40,554 nt of DNA, from positions 1 through 40,554 of the forward strand of contig JABMOQ010000146.1 in the NCBI GenBank assembly GCA_013204045.1, read 5' to 3'. The notes beneath the pieces were generated by a model. It did no database searches. It was given only the letters and a program-made list of their open reading frames with translations, and was not told the origin of the DNA. The translations under genes were made by a program, and so were the position numbers. The stretch comes from Rhodospirillaceae bacterium. GTDB taxonomy: Bacteria; Pseudomonadota; Alphaproteobacteria; Rhodospirillales; JABHCV01. This document shows, one piece after another, positions 19,251 to 26,714 of the stretch. Every line of letters starts with the position of its first letter. Position 1 is the stretch's first letter.

Positions 19251-19289
19251 GCCATTCCCTGGCCCCGCTTACGGGCGGCAGGCTATATA

Positions 19290-19364
19290 GGGCGCGTAGC
19301 TCAGCGGGAGAGCACCTCGTTGACATCGAGGGGGTCACTGGTTCAATCCCAGTCGTGCCCACCA
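19290..19364 (+). tRNA. tRNA-Val (anticodon GAC)
   Basis: The sequence folds into a full cloverleaf. The 7-bp acceptor stem GGGCGCG/CGTGCCC contains one G-T pair, the D arm has GCTC/GAGC, the anticodon stem CCTCG/CGAGG encloses TTGACAT with anticodon GAC at 19322-19324, and the T arm ACTGG/CCAGT encloses TTCAATC. The discriminator A and CCA are encoded (19361-19364). GAC reads GUC and GUU valine codons. A strong terminator begins 7 bases downstream, so it is a single-gene unit. Confidence 0.97.
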
Positions 19365-19370
19365 TCATCA

Positions 19371-19394
19371 CCCCCCGGGAAACCGGGGGGTTTT
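19371..19394 (+). terminator. Rho-independent terminator after tRNA-Val
   Basis: CCCCCCGG and CCGGGGGG form an 8-bp all-GC stem with a GAAA loop, followed by TTTT. It ends the tRNA-Val transcript. In the other direction the hairpin also lies 18 bp past the stop of the coiled-coil gene at 19412 but lacks a U-run on that strand. Confidence 0.9.
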
Positions 19395-19411
19395 GTGGTT
19401 CTGGCACGCTG

Positions 19412-19918
19412 CTATTTCAGTGATTTGGCGAATTCGGGCCAGTAGACAACGACCCCATAGATCAGGCCGCCGAGTATGCATAGATAAAACAGGGGTACCA
19501 CGAATCCCATGACCCACTTGAACATTTCCTTGCGGAGCTTGGCGCGGCGTTTTTTTGCTTGCACCCTTTTTTTGGCTTCGGCCTCGCGCTCTTGCAGGCG
19601 CTGCTGCTTGCGCAATTTCTTCTCGTCCAGCTTCTTGTCTTCTTCTTCTTTCAGAATCTGTTCGCGGCGGCCCTGAATTTTACGGCGCTCCTGTTCGCGG
19701 CGATCCTTATTCTGGCGGTCGAGTTGCTTTTTCCGCTCGACAGCTTGTTCCTCGGATTCTTCAACCTTCTTGAGTATATCGTCGGTATCGGTGGTTCCCG
19801 GGCCGGCCTCAGCCGCGCGCCGTTCAGGTGCATCGCGGCGCTCGTCAGCGCGTCGCTCAGGCTTTGCCTCGCCTGTCGGGGATGCAGGAGGGGCCTTGTT
19901 TTCGGGCTCTTCGCTCAT
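19412..19918 (-). CDS. Tail-anchored, highly charged coiled-coil protein of unknown function
   Basis: I do not recognise a family. The 168-residue product has an acidic and Pro-rich N-terminus (1-45), a long Lys/Arg/Glu/Gln-rich helix without helix breakers (about 48-133), strongly predicted to be a coiled coil, and one hydrophobic segment near the C-terminus (about 136-160) followed by a short WPEFAKSLK tail. The N-terminus should stay in the cytoplasm. Good codon structure and AAGGAGAGG upstream of the ATG at 19918 support it as real. A stem CCTTGA/TCAAGG immediately upstream would pair part of this ribosome-binding site. It lies downstream of flaF and could be part of the flagellar unit, but that is only position. 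Confidence 0.72.
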   Translation of the reverse strand: MSEEPENKAPPASPTGEAKPERRADERRDAPERRAAEAGPGTTDTDDILKKVEESEEQAVERKKQLDRQNKDRREQERRKIQGRREQILKEEEDKKLDEKKLRKQQRLQEREAEAKKRVQAKKRRAKLRKEMFKWVMGFVVPLFYLCILGGLIYGVVVYWPEFAKSLK

Positions 19919-20041
19919 ATATTCCTCTCCTTGAAATCACTCAAGGAACTCTGTTCACACGATTTGCATAACAGATATGTAGATAATCCTATGATAAGGT
20001 TACCATAATCCTAACGCGGGCGCCCGGTAAACCCGTAACAA

Positions 20042-20533
20042 TTATCCAGTGCGAGAATGGCGCGGCGGTAAAATTTCAATAGTTCCAGATGGATGCAGAG
20101 GATGGAAGGATTCAGGCGCGGCCCCTGAACGGGACCCTGCAGGGCCATTGTCAGGGGCAAAAAAACCGCCCGCCAGGGTCTTGTTAATTTCGATCAGCGG
20201 TTCAAGATTCGCCGAGCTCGGCGCCGACAGCGCCTTGATCGTCTGACGGTCAACGTAGAGGCTGAGTTCCAGCAGCCGGGCCTTGCTGCTGCCGGCAATG
20301 CGGCCCGTGTCTTCGATCATGTTTATCTGGATCGCCGACCATATCTTTCGGTGATAGGTCAGGGCGGCGACGTAAGATTTGTGATCGCCGACATTCCGGG
20401 CCGCCTGCTCAAGCTCGCGAATGGCACGAATCATCACCGCCTGTTCCATCTGCCGGATCGACATGGCCGACTGCTGTGTTCGGTCATAGGCGGCGTAGGG
20501 GTTATCGCGGTGCATTGTCTGGTGCATTATCAT
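20042..20533 (-). CDS. flaF: Flagellar biosynthesis regulator FlaF
   Basis: FlaF is an alphaproteobacterial helper of flagellin synthesis and secretion that acts with the translation regulator FlbT. The 163-residue product has the typical NPYAAYDRTQQSA-type N-terminus, an ALTYHRKIWSAIQ segment matching the family's core helix, and the LSLYVDRQTIKAL...LEPLIEINKTLAGG block. The C-terminal 35 residues (Pro/Ser/Gly-rich) are an extension beyond the usual length of about 115-130. It starts 21 bp after the flagellin stop, so the two are co-transcribed. No flbT is visible here. The ATG at 20533 has only a weak ribosome-binding site; the ATG two codons later is equally possible. Confidence 0.85.
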   Translation of the reverse strand: MIMHQTMHRDNPYAAYDRTQQSAMSIRQMEQAVMIRAIRELEQAARNVGDHKSYVAALTYHRKIWSAIQINMIEDTGRIAGSSKARLLELSLYVDRQTIKALSAPSSANLEPLIEINKTLAGGFFAPDNGPAGSRSGAAPESFHPLHPSGTIEILPPRHSRTG

Positions 20534-20554
20534 GGCTTTGATCTTTCAAGATTA

Positions 20555-21718
20555 CTATCTGTACGTCAGCATCGAGGTCAGGGCGGTCCCGTTCTTGAAC
20601 GAAAACCCGAGACCGGTAACCGAAATATCATGACGGGTCTGCAAGGCCAGCAGGTTCGCCGACTGCTGGTTGATATCGGCGCCCACCAGCTTGCTGACAC
20701 CATCGTCCAGGTTCTGGATGAGAGCATCGGCAAAATTAAGCCGGGCATTAATTATTTCATCGTAGGTCTGAAAGGATGCCTTGGTCTGGGCGATCGTTGT
20801 CAGTGCCGCCTCGATCTCGGCGACGGCGGCTTCGATTCCGGCATCGGTGGCGAAGCTGTCGGCGGCATCGACGGCGGTGATGCTGAGCGACGAAGCCGAC
20901 GTTTCGACCCCGGTGATGGTGATGGTGCTGCCGCCGTTTTCGTCAAAATAGATGGTAATTTCGTCGGGGGCGCTTTTCACCAGGTTGACGCCTAAAATGG
21001 TCGCATCGCCAGCCAGGGTGTCGATCTGCGAACGCAGCAGGTCATAGGATGTTTCGGCATTTTTCCGGGATGCCGAATGGTCGATGGTGCCGTTGGTCGA
21101 TGATGACAGACCCAAATCTGCGGCCAGGGTGCCGGTGCCGTCGGTGATGGTGATGTCCTTGCCGGCGTCGTCGGTGATGACGATCGGGTTGCCGTCGGTT
21201 ACGGTCGCCGTCAACCCGGTAATGGCCGAGATCTGGCCCGCGATTGAAGTGAATGTCGATCCGTTGGTGTTGGTAATGGTGGTGGTGGTGCCGTTGTAGG
21301 TGATGTCAAAGGCGTCGCCATCGACGGCACCGGCGATTTCCGTTGTGACAACATTGCTCGCGGCGGTCGCTGAATAGGTGCCCGTCGCGGTGGTCGTAAC
21401 GAGCCCGGAAACCGTATCGCCCTTGGGCGAGTTGGCGGTCGCCTTCATCTGCTCCAGGGTCGAAATAATGGCGTCGAGGGCGGCAATGGCCCCACCCTGG
21501 ATGGTCGCCGCCCGGGCAACACTGTCTTTAATATCAAGCAACCGACTCGACTGATACGAAAGACTGATGGCATCGAAGAAGGCGCTCGGTGAATCGAGCG
21601 GACTTGATACAACCAGCCCCGTCGCCAGGCTTTTGTTTATGGAATCGATACGCAGCCGCGCTTTTTGCAGCTCGATGATCGACGTTCTTGTCGATGCTGA
21701 AATATTGATGTCAGCCAT
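20555..21718 (-). CDS. Flagellin
   Basis: The 387-residue protein forms the flagellar filament. The conserved N-terminal D0/D1 helices (1-105, with ELQKARLRIDSINKSLATG) and the C-terminal D1/D0 part (about 300-387, ending in DINQQSANLLALQTRHDISVT-type sequence and a hydrophobic tail) are typical of alphaproteobacterial flagellins. The middle is a Thr/Gly/Asp-rich variable region (about 108-270) that will be surface exposed. GGGAG lies 9 bases upstream of the ATG. Flagellin is exported through the flagellar type III system without a cleaved signal. FlaF follows directly. No other structural flagellar genes are in the window. Confidence 0.9.
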   Translation of the reverse strand: MADINISASTRTSIIELQKARLRIDSINKSLATGLVVSSPLDSPSAFFDAISLSYQSSRLLDIKDSVARAATIQGGAIAALDAIISTLEQMKATANSPKGDTVSGLVTTTATGTYSATAASNVVTTEIAGAVDGDAFDITYNGTTTTITNTNGSTFTSIAGQISAITGLTATVTDGNPIVITDDAGKDITITDGTGTLAADLGLSSSTNGTIDHSASRKNAETSYDLLRSQIDTLAGDATILGVNLVKSAPDEITIYFDENGGSTITITGVETSASSLSITAVDAADSFATDAGIEAAVAEIEAALTTIAQTKASFQTYDEIINARLNFADALIQNLDDGVSKLVGADINQQSANLLALQTRHDISVTGLGFSFKNGTALTSMLTYR

Positions 21719-22143
21719 TCTAGGTGCTCCCGTTGTGGCCTAAGCCGTTCACGGGTGCTTCCATGCTTCTGTCAGTTGTTATTTTTGCTTTTATGGCACA
21801 CAAACACCCGGCACCCCTGCCATTGTTTCTTGGCCGGAGGCGCTACTCCCAAATGCCCATCCCCAAAGGAATTCTGCCATTTAATGGAAGGTGTGTTTCT
21901 GCCACTTTGATGGGACGCCTGATTCTAGCATTTTGAATGGAAATGGAAAAATCAAATAACAGGTGTGTTTTCAGTGCTTTAAGTAGGTATGGTTAATGGC
22001 GAAATGCTATTTTTTTGACTAGCCATCATCGGCATTTAACCGGAAAACGGATCGTCACTTGACCCCTGTCAGAGATTTGCATGGCATATCATCGTAGTCT
22101 GGCATAATGGGTCTGATGTATAAACGCAGGCAGGGGTGGTGAG
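21719..22143. other. 425-bp AT-richer intergenic region upstream of flagellin and hemerythrin-like genes
   Basis: This is the only long gene-free stretch. It must hold the leftward flagellin promoter and the rightward promoter for the hemerythrin-like gene. Two imperfect direct copies, TTCTGCCATTTAATGG (21872-21887) and TTCTGCCACTTTGATGG (21897-21913), lie 9 bp apart. I looked for a sigma54 -24/-12 pair and a sigma28 box on the minus strand and found no match good enough to call. CATAAT at 22103-22108 is a possible -10 for the rightward gene. AGGGGTGGTGAG just before 22144 is the ribosome-binding region. Confidence 0.5.
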
Positions 22144-22542
22144 ATGATCAAGATCCAATGGTTGGAAAGCTTTGCCATCGGCAATGAAAAGATCGACCGA
22201 GATCACAAAGACATCATCGCTATCATGCAGGATGTCCGTTCGGCGGTTGAGGATGATAATCGTCCGCGCTGCTCGGCGCTGCTGCAAGACCTGATTGTCC
22301 GGGCCCAGGAACATTTCACGGATGAAGAGGAAATTCTTGAATCCGTGCATTATCCCGATCTGGCGGAACATATTCGCTACCATCAGGATCTCCTGCTCAA
22401 GGCCAGGGCTATGAATGCCATTTGCCATGGGGCGTCGGCCAATGGCAATTTGGAACAGTGTTTCACCGTTATGGCCGAATTTCTGATCGATGATATCATC
22501 GCCGGCGACCTGAAATTCAAATCCTTCATCAAAGAAATTTAA
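22144..22542 (+). CDS. Hemerythrin-like protein with one altered iron ligand
   Basis: Bacterial hemerythrins bind O2 or NO at a non-haem di-iron site, in sensing, delivery or protection. The 132-residue single-domain protein has the four-helix pattern: His21 in DRDH, His57 and Glu61 in EHFTDEE, and His76 and His80 in HIRYH. The final motif is normally HxxxxD, but here it reads DIIAGD (117-122), so the expected fifth histidine is Asp117 while Asp122 is kept. The remaining ligand set is intact, so a metal site with changed chemistry is likely. It lies 42 bp before a methyltransferase-like gene and across from flagellin, a common place for hemerythrins that guide aerotaxis. Confidence 0.88.
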   Translation: MIKIQWLESFAIGNEKIDRDHKDIIAIMQDVRSAVEDDNRPRCSALLQDLIVRAQEHFTDEEEILESVHYPDLAEHIRYHQDLLLKARAMNAICHGASANGNLEQCFTVMAEFLIDDIIAGDLKFKSFIKEI

Positions 22543-22584
22543 TATTTCTGATATAGAAGTATAATCGAATCGATACAATTTTCA

Positions 22585-23577
22585 TTGTTGTCGCAATGGG
22601 CGGTTAGGTGGAGGATTAACATTAGCCGCGAAAAATCTATCAATCGGGATGGCAGGACTTCCCTGCCGCGCAGGTTGCTGGGCTGGCTTTTCCATCCATT
22701 CCGCCGCCGCCATAGTATTGAGCCCCCCCCCGAACCCGCTGAGCCGGAATTGTTCCCACCCGAGCCGGAGTCCCCGGCCGTCGATGCCGCCCCGCTGGTG
22801 TGGCCGCCTGAACGGGTCAATATCGTCGAAAAATTATGGGGCGACGGCTATATCACTGCCGGTGGTGCCAAATATGTGCTCGGCTTCATGCCGTTGCTGG
22901 CGTTGTCGGAAAAGAAAAGCCTGCTGCTGTTGGGGGCCGGGCTGGGCGGTATCGCCCGTACCATGGTGGATGAAACCGGCGTCTGGATCAGCGGTTATGA
23001 AAGCGATGGGGAACTGGCGGCCCTTGGCATGGAAAAATCTGTCATGGCCGGCAAACAGAAGCGCGCCCCGGTCAAACTGGCGGATTATACTTCCTTGCAA
23101 CTGAAGTCGAAATATTTTGACGCGGCGGTATCGCTGGAAAACTTTTATCAGGTAGAGAACAAGGAGGACCTGTTCGCCGCCGTTGCCGAGTCCTTGCGCG
23201 TCGATGGCGACCTGATATTTACGGACTTTGTTCTGGTCCCTTCGGACGCGCCGGACCCGGCGGTTCGCGACTGGATCAAAAGCGAACCCTATACGCCGCA
23301 TCCATGGACAGCCGACAAAATACAGTCCTGCTTAAGCGGGCTGAACCTGAACGTACGCCCCTATGAAGACATCACCCGCCAATACCGGAGCCAACTGTTC
23401 ATGGGATTGTTGAAGTTTTTGGCCGGCACGACCAAGGGGGAACTTCTGGAAATCGTCGACGACCTTTTTGAGGAGTGTAAATACTTGGGAAAACGGATCG
23501 CCGCGATCGACAGCGGCGGGTTGAAGGTCCATCAATTTCATGCCATCAAGCTGCCCGATAAGCGCGGCGGGCTCTAA
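22585..23577 (+). CDS. SAM-methyltransferase-like protein with uncertain start codon
   Basis: The product (330 residues from the TTG at 22585) has a basic N-terminus, a Pro/Glu-rich linker (about 44-68) and a Rossmann methyltransferase-like core from about 75: LLLLGAGLGGIAR resembles motif I, GYESDGE the acidic strand-2 end, and KYFDAAVSLENFYQV and RVDGDLIFTDFVL motifs II/III and post-II. The GDG/GCG of motif I is altered to GAGLGG, and I cannot name a substrate. There is no in-frame ATG early in the gene. The TTG lacks a ribosome-binding site, whereas GGAGG at 22610-22614 is placed ideally for an ATT at 22621, which would give 318 residues. It probably shares a transcript with the hemerythrin-like gene. 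Confidence 0.78.
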   Translation: MLSQWAVRWRINISREKSINRDGRTSLPRRLLGWLFHPFRRRHSIEPPPEPAEPELFPPEPESPAVDAAPLVWPPERVNIVEKLWGDGYITAGGAKYVLGFMPLLALSEKKSLLLLGAGLGGIARTMVDETGVWISGYESDGELAALGMEKSVMAGKQKRAPVKLADYTSLQLKSKYFDAAVSLENFYQVENKEDLFAAVAESLRVDGDLIFTDFVLVPSDAPDPAVRDWIKSEPYTPHPWTADKIQSCLSGLNLNVRPYEDITRQYRSQLFMGLLKFLAGTTKGELLEIVDDLFEECKYLGKRIAAIDSGGLKVHQFHAIKLPDKRGGL

Positions 23578-23624
23578 AAAGGCTGATTTAGGGCCTTTTG
23601 TGTGAATTCTTTGGCCGGGGGCCA

Positions 23625-23653
23625 TTGACAGATCGTCCCTGACCCCCTACTTT
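23625..23653 (+). promoter_or_regulatory. Sigma70-type promoter for rpmJ
   Basis: A consensus TTGACA (-35) is followed after exactly 17 bp by TACTTT (-10). The predicted start lies about 52 bases upstream of the rpmJ ATG, and no other gene lies between. The perfect -35 box fits the high expression needed for a ribosomal protein. Confidence 0.7.
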
Positions 23654-23711
23654 CCGCGCCTTCCGGAGGCTCAATCTGGCCGTCGGCGTTAAAAACCAAG
23701 GATTCGGGATC

Positions 23712-23837
23712 ATGAAGGTATTAAATTCGCTCAAGTCGGCCAAATCGCGTGACAAAAACTGCCGTATTGTCCGCCGCAAGGGCCGCGTTTACGTTATTAA
23801 CAAGGTCAATCCCCGTTTCAAGGCGCGCCAAGGTTAA
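23712..23837 (+). CDS. rpmJ: Ribosomal protein bL36
   Basis: A 41-residue reading frame starts [20 protein letters not shown] and ends [12 protein letters not shown], matching the longer alphaproteobacterial form of bL36 of the large ribosomal subunit. Only one cysteine (Cys17) remains of the CxxC/CH zinc site, so this is the zinc-independent (C-minus) type. The product is strongly basic. It stands alone between a good promoter and a clear terminator, as usual for this gene in Alphaproteobacteria. Its shortness makes it easy to miss in automatic gene calling. Confidence 0.95.
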   Translation: MKVLNSLKSAKSRDKNCRIVRRKGRVYVINKVNPRFKARQG

Positions 23838-23907
23838 AGGCTGAGGCTGAGGCTAATCGAAGCCTGCCTGGTTCAAGGGCGCTTCCCGCCAATTGGGAAA
23901 CCATCAC

Positions 23908-23933
23908 AAAACCGCGCCATCAGGCGCGGTTTT
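23908..23933 (+). terminator. Rho-independent terminator after rpmJ
   Basis: AAAACCGCGCC pairs with GGCGCGGTTTT around an ATCA loop; the 3' arm ends in a T-run followed by GC and more Ts. It closes the rpmJ transcript and insulates it from glcD 64 bp downstream. The A/T-flanked stem is symmetric, so it would also work on the other strand. Confidence 0.9.
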
Positions 23934-23996
23934 GCTTTATAGGCAGCCTGTCAGGTCATACATTCATGGTTTCCTGTTATTTGGGAGACTGCGGCT

Positions 23997-25484
23997 GTGA
24001 AAATGCCGATACCCGATGCCGCCATCATCGCCCGCCGCGCCGACATTATCGCCGCGCTTAAGGGATTGGTGCCGTCCGATAACGTGATCACCGACGAAGA
24101 CGCCTTGCGCGTCTATGAATGCGACGGCCTGTCCGCCTATCGCCAACTGCCGATGGTGGTGGCGTTGCCGGAAACCACGGCCCAGGTTGCCGAAATTCTC
24201 AAATACTGCAAGGCGGAAGGCATCAAGGTTGTACCGCGCGGTTCCGGCACCTCGCTTTCTGGCGGCGCCTTGCCGCTGGCCGATGCCGTCATCCTGGGTT
24301 TGGCCAAGTTCAACCGCATTCTCGAGATTGATTTTGACAACCGCTGCGTCGTCGCCCAGCCGGGAGTCACCAATTTGGGAATTACCCATGCGGTGCAGCA
24401 CCGGAACTTTTATTATGCCCCCGATCCGTCAAGCCAGATCGCGTGCTCCATCGGCGGCAACGTGGCCGAAAACGCCGGCGGCGTGCATTGCCTGAAATAC
24501 GGGCTGACCACCAACAACGTGCTCGGCATCGAACTGGTGACCATGGACGGTGAAACGGTACGCCTCGGCGGCAAGCATCTGGACAGTGAAGGCTATGACC
24601 TGCTCGGCCTGCTGACCGGGTCGGAAGGGTTGCTCGGTGTCGTCACCGAGGTCACCGTCAGGATATTAAGAAGCCCCGATACGGCGCGCGCCATGCTGGT
24701 CGGATTTCCGTCTAATGAAGCCGCCGGCGACTGCGTCGGTGCCGTCATTAATGCCGGTATTATTCCGGGCGGCATGGAAATGATGGACCGGCTGGCCATA
24801 CAGGCGGCGGAAGATTTCGCCCATGCGGGATACCCCCTCGATGTGGAATCCCTGCTGATCATCGAACTGGACGGGCCGGAAGCCGAAGTCACGTATTTAA
24901 TCGACCGGATCGAGGCGATTGCCAGTGACACCGGTGCCACGTACGTGCGGATCAGCCAGAACGAAGAAGAACGGCTGAAATTCTGGGCCGGCCGCAAGGC
25001 CGCATTCCCGGCTATCGGACGCCTGTCGCCGGATTACTACTGCATGGACGGCACCATCCCGCGTTCCCAGTTGCCGACAGTGCTTAAGCGTATCACCGAG
25101 CTGTCGGCCCATTATGGGCTGCGCGTCGCCAACGTATTCCATGCCGGGGACGGCAACCTGCATCCGCTGATCCTTTATGACGCCAACATTTCCGGCGAGT
25201 TGGCCAAGACCGAAGAATTCGGTGCTGAAATACTGAAACTATGTGTCCAGGTCGGCGGCGTTTTGACCGGCGAACACGGGGTCGGTGTCGAAAAACGCGA
25301 CCTCATGGGGGAGATGTTTACCGAAGACGATCTGAATCAGCAGCTGCGGGTTAAATGCGCCTTCGACCCGGACGGGTTGCTCAATCCCGGCAAGGTCTTT
25401 CCGCAATTGCACCGCTGCGCCGAACAGGGGCGCGTTCATGTCCACGACGGGCGCACCCGCTTTCCCGACATCCCCCGGTTTTAA
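23997..25484 (+). CDS. glcD: Glycolate oxidase FAD subunit GlcD
   Basis: GlcD is the catalytic flavin subunit of the membrane-linked GlcDEF complex that oxidises glycolate to glyoxylate and passes electrons to quinone. The 495-residue protein matches the E. coli length. Features are the PCMH-type FAD domain (VVPRGSGTSLSGGALP near 75-95; GGNVAENAGGVHCLKYG near 155-171) and the C-terminal FAD-linked oxidase domain ending with GEHGVGVEKRDLM near 425. I accept the GTG start at 23997 because GGGAG lies 9 bases upstream, while the ATG two codons later would be 15 bases away. It is the first gene of a four-gene operon. Confidence 0.95.
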   Translation: MKMPIPDAAIIARRADIIAALKGLVPSDNVITDEDALRVYECDGLSAYRQLPMVVALPETTAQVAEILKYCKAEGIKVVPRGSGTSLSGGALPLADAVILGLAKFNRILEIDFDNRCVVAQPGVTNLGITHAVQHRNFYYAPDPSSQIACSIGGNVAENAGGVHCLKYGLTTNNVLGIELVTMDGETVRLGGKHLDSEGYDLLGLLTGSEGLLGVVTEVTVRILRSPDTARAMLVGFPSNEAAGDCVGAVINAGIIPGGMEMMDRLAIQAAEDFAHAGYPLDVESLLIIELDGPEAEVTYLIDRIEAIASDTGATYVRISQNEEERLKFWAGRKAAFPAIGRLSPDYYCMDGTIPRSQLPTVLKRITELSAHYGLRVANVFHAGDGNLHPLILYDANISGELAKTEEFGAEILKLCVQVGGVLTGEHGVGVEKRDLMGEMFTEDDLNQQLRVKCAFDPDGLLNPGKVFPQLHRCAEQGRVHVHDGRTRFPDIPRF

Positions 25485-25496
25485 GCGGGTTTTGAT

Positions 25497-26711
25497 ATGA
25501 CCGAGAGATTAAAACCGGAAACACCCGAACAGGTACTGGAAGCTGTCCAATGGGGATTGGCCGAGGGCCATACCTATGAGGTGACGGGACAGGGCAGCAA
25601 GCGAGGTTATGGCGCGCCGCCTGCGGCCACCCACGGCCTCGACCTGACAGGGCTTTCGGGCATCCAGCTTTACGAGCCCGGCGAACTGGTGATGAGCGCG
25701 GGGTGCGCGACACCGCTGGCCGACATCGCGGCGGCCCTGAATGAGCACCGGCAGCGGTTGGCCTTCGAGCCGCCCAATCTCGGCCCCCTGCTGGCCAGCG
25801 GCACTATGGGCGGCGGTTCCATCGGTGGCCTGTTTGCCTGCAATTTGGCCGGACCCCGGCGTATCCAGGCCGGGGCGGCACGCGACCACCTGCTCGGCTT
25901 TCACGGCGTTAGCGGCCTGGGAGAGCAGTTCAAGTCCGGTGGCCGGGTCGTCAAAAATGTCACCGGTTTTGATCTTTGCAAGCTGATGGCCGGTTCCTTC
26001 GGTACCCTTGCGGTGCTGACCGATGTGACCTTCAAGGTGCTGCCGATGCCTGAAAAAACGCGCACGGTCCTGGTGCTGGGACTCTCCGATGATGACGCCG
26101 TCGTCGCCCTGACCCGCGCCCTGCACGGGGCCTATGATGTTTCCGGTGCCGTCCATCTGCCCGCCGACATTGCCGCGGAAAGCGGTGTTTCCTATGTGGT
26201 TGACGCCGGATGTTCGGTGACCGCGATTCGCATTGAGGGGCCGGGGCCGTCCGTCGATGTCCGGTGCCGGGCGTTGCGGGATGATCTGGCCGGTTTCGGC
26301 GATACCGAGGAACTGCACAGCAGCAATTCACACTCCCTGTGGCGGGAAGTTCGCGATGTTGATTTTTTCATCGGTGATGACAAACAGGTCTGGCGTCTGT
26401 CGGTGGCCCCCGCTGACGGCCCCGCCGTTGCCCGGGCCATCCAGGGTGAAATCGGTGGGCGGGTTTTCTATGATTGGGGCGGTGGCCTGATTTGGCTGGC
26501 CATCAAGGAACGCCCCGACGCCGATCACCAATCCGTCCGCGCCGTGGTCGATGCCGCCGGTGGCCATGCCACCCTGATCCGGGCATCAGAACCTGTGCGG
26601 GCGGCGGTTCCGGTGTTCCATCCCCAGGCCCCGGCGCTGGCCGCGATCACCCAAAGGGTCAAGGAAAGCTTCGATCCGAAAGGCCTGTTTAACCCCGGGC
26701 GCATGGGCTGA
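25497..26711 (+). CDS. glcE: Glycolate oxidase FAD-binding subunit GlcE
   Basis: GlcE is a second, shorter flavin-domain subunit of glycolate oxidase. The 404-residue protein shows the FAD-domain segments GQGSKRGYG near 32-40, GTMGGGSIGGLFACNLAGPRR near 102-120 (cut at its key glycines) and VKNVTGFDLCKLMAGSFGTLAV near 150-172. The C-terminus ends in DPKGLFNPGRMG, the usual family ending. It starts 12 bp after glcD and ends 3 bp before glcF, so assembly and translation are coupled. It is some 50 residues longer than the E. coli protein. Confidence 0.93.
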   Translation: MTERLKPETPEQVLEAVQWGLAEGHTYEVTGQGSKRGYGAPPAATHGLDLTGLSGIQLYEPGELVMSAGCATPLADIAAALNEHRQRLAFEPPNLGPLLASGTMGGGSIGGLFACNLAGPRRIQAGAARDHLLGFHGVSGLGEQFKSGGRVVKNVTGFDLCKLMAGSFGTLAVLTDVTFKVLPMPEKTRTVLVLGLSDDDAVVALTRALHGAYDVSGAVHLPADIAAESGVSYVVDAGCSVTAIRIEGPGPSVDVRCRALRDDLAGFGDTEELHSSNSHSLWREVRDVDFFIGDDKQVWRLSVAPADGPAVARAIQGEIGGRVFYDWGGGLIWLAIKERPDADHQSVRAVVDAAGGHATLIRASEPVRAAVPVFHPQAPALAAITQRVKESFDPKGLFNPGRMG

Positions 26712-26714
26712 GAT

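Noticed and set aside
21719-22143. Sigma54 or sigma28 promoter for flagellin
   Set aside because: TGGCA-like words occur, but none has a GC dinucleotide at the required 10-bp spacing with TTGC context, and no TAAA/GCCGATAA pair was found.
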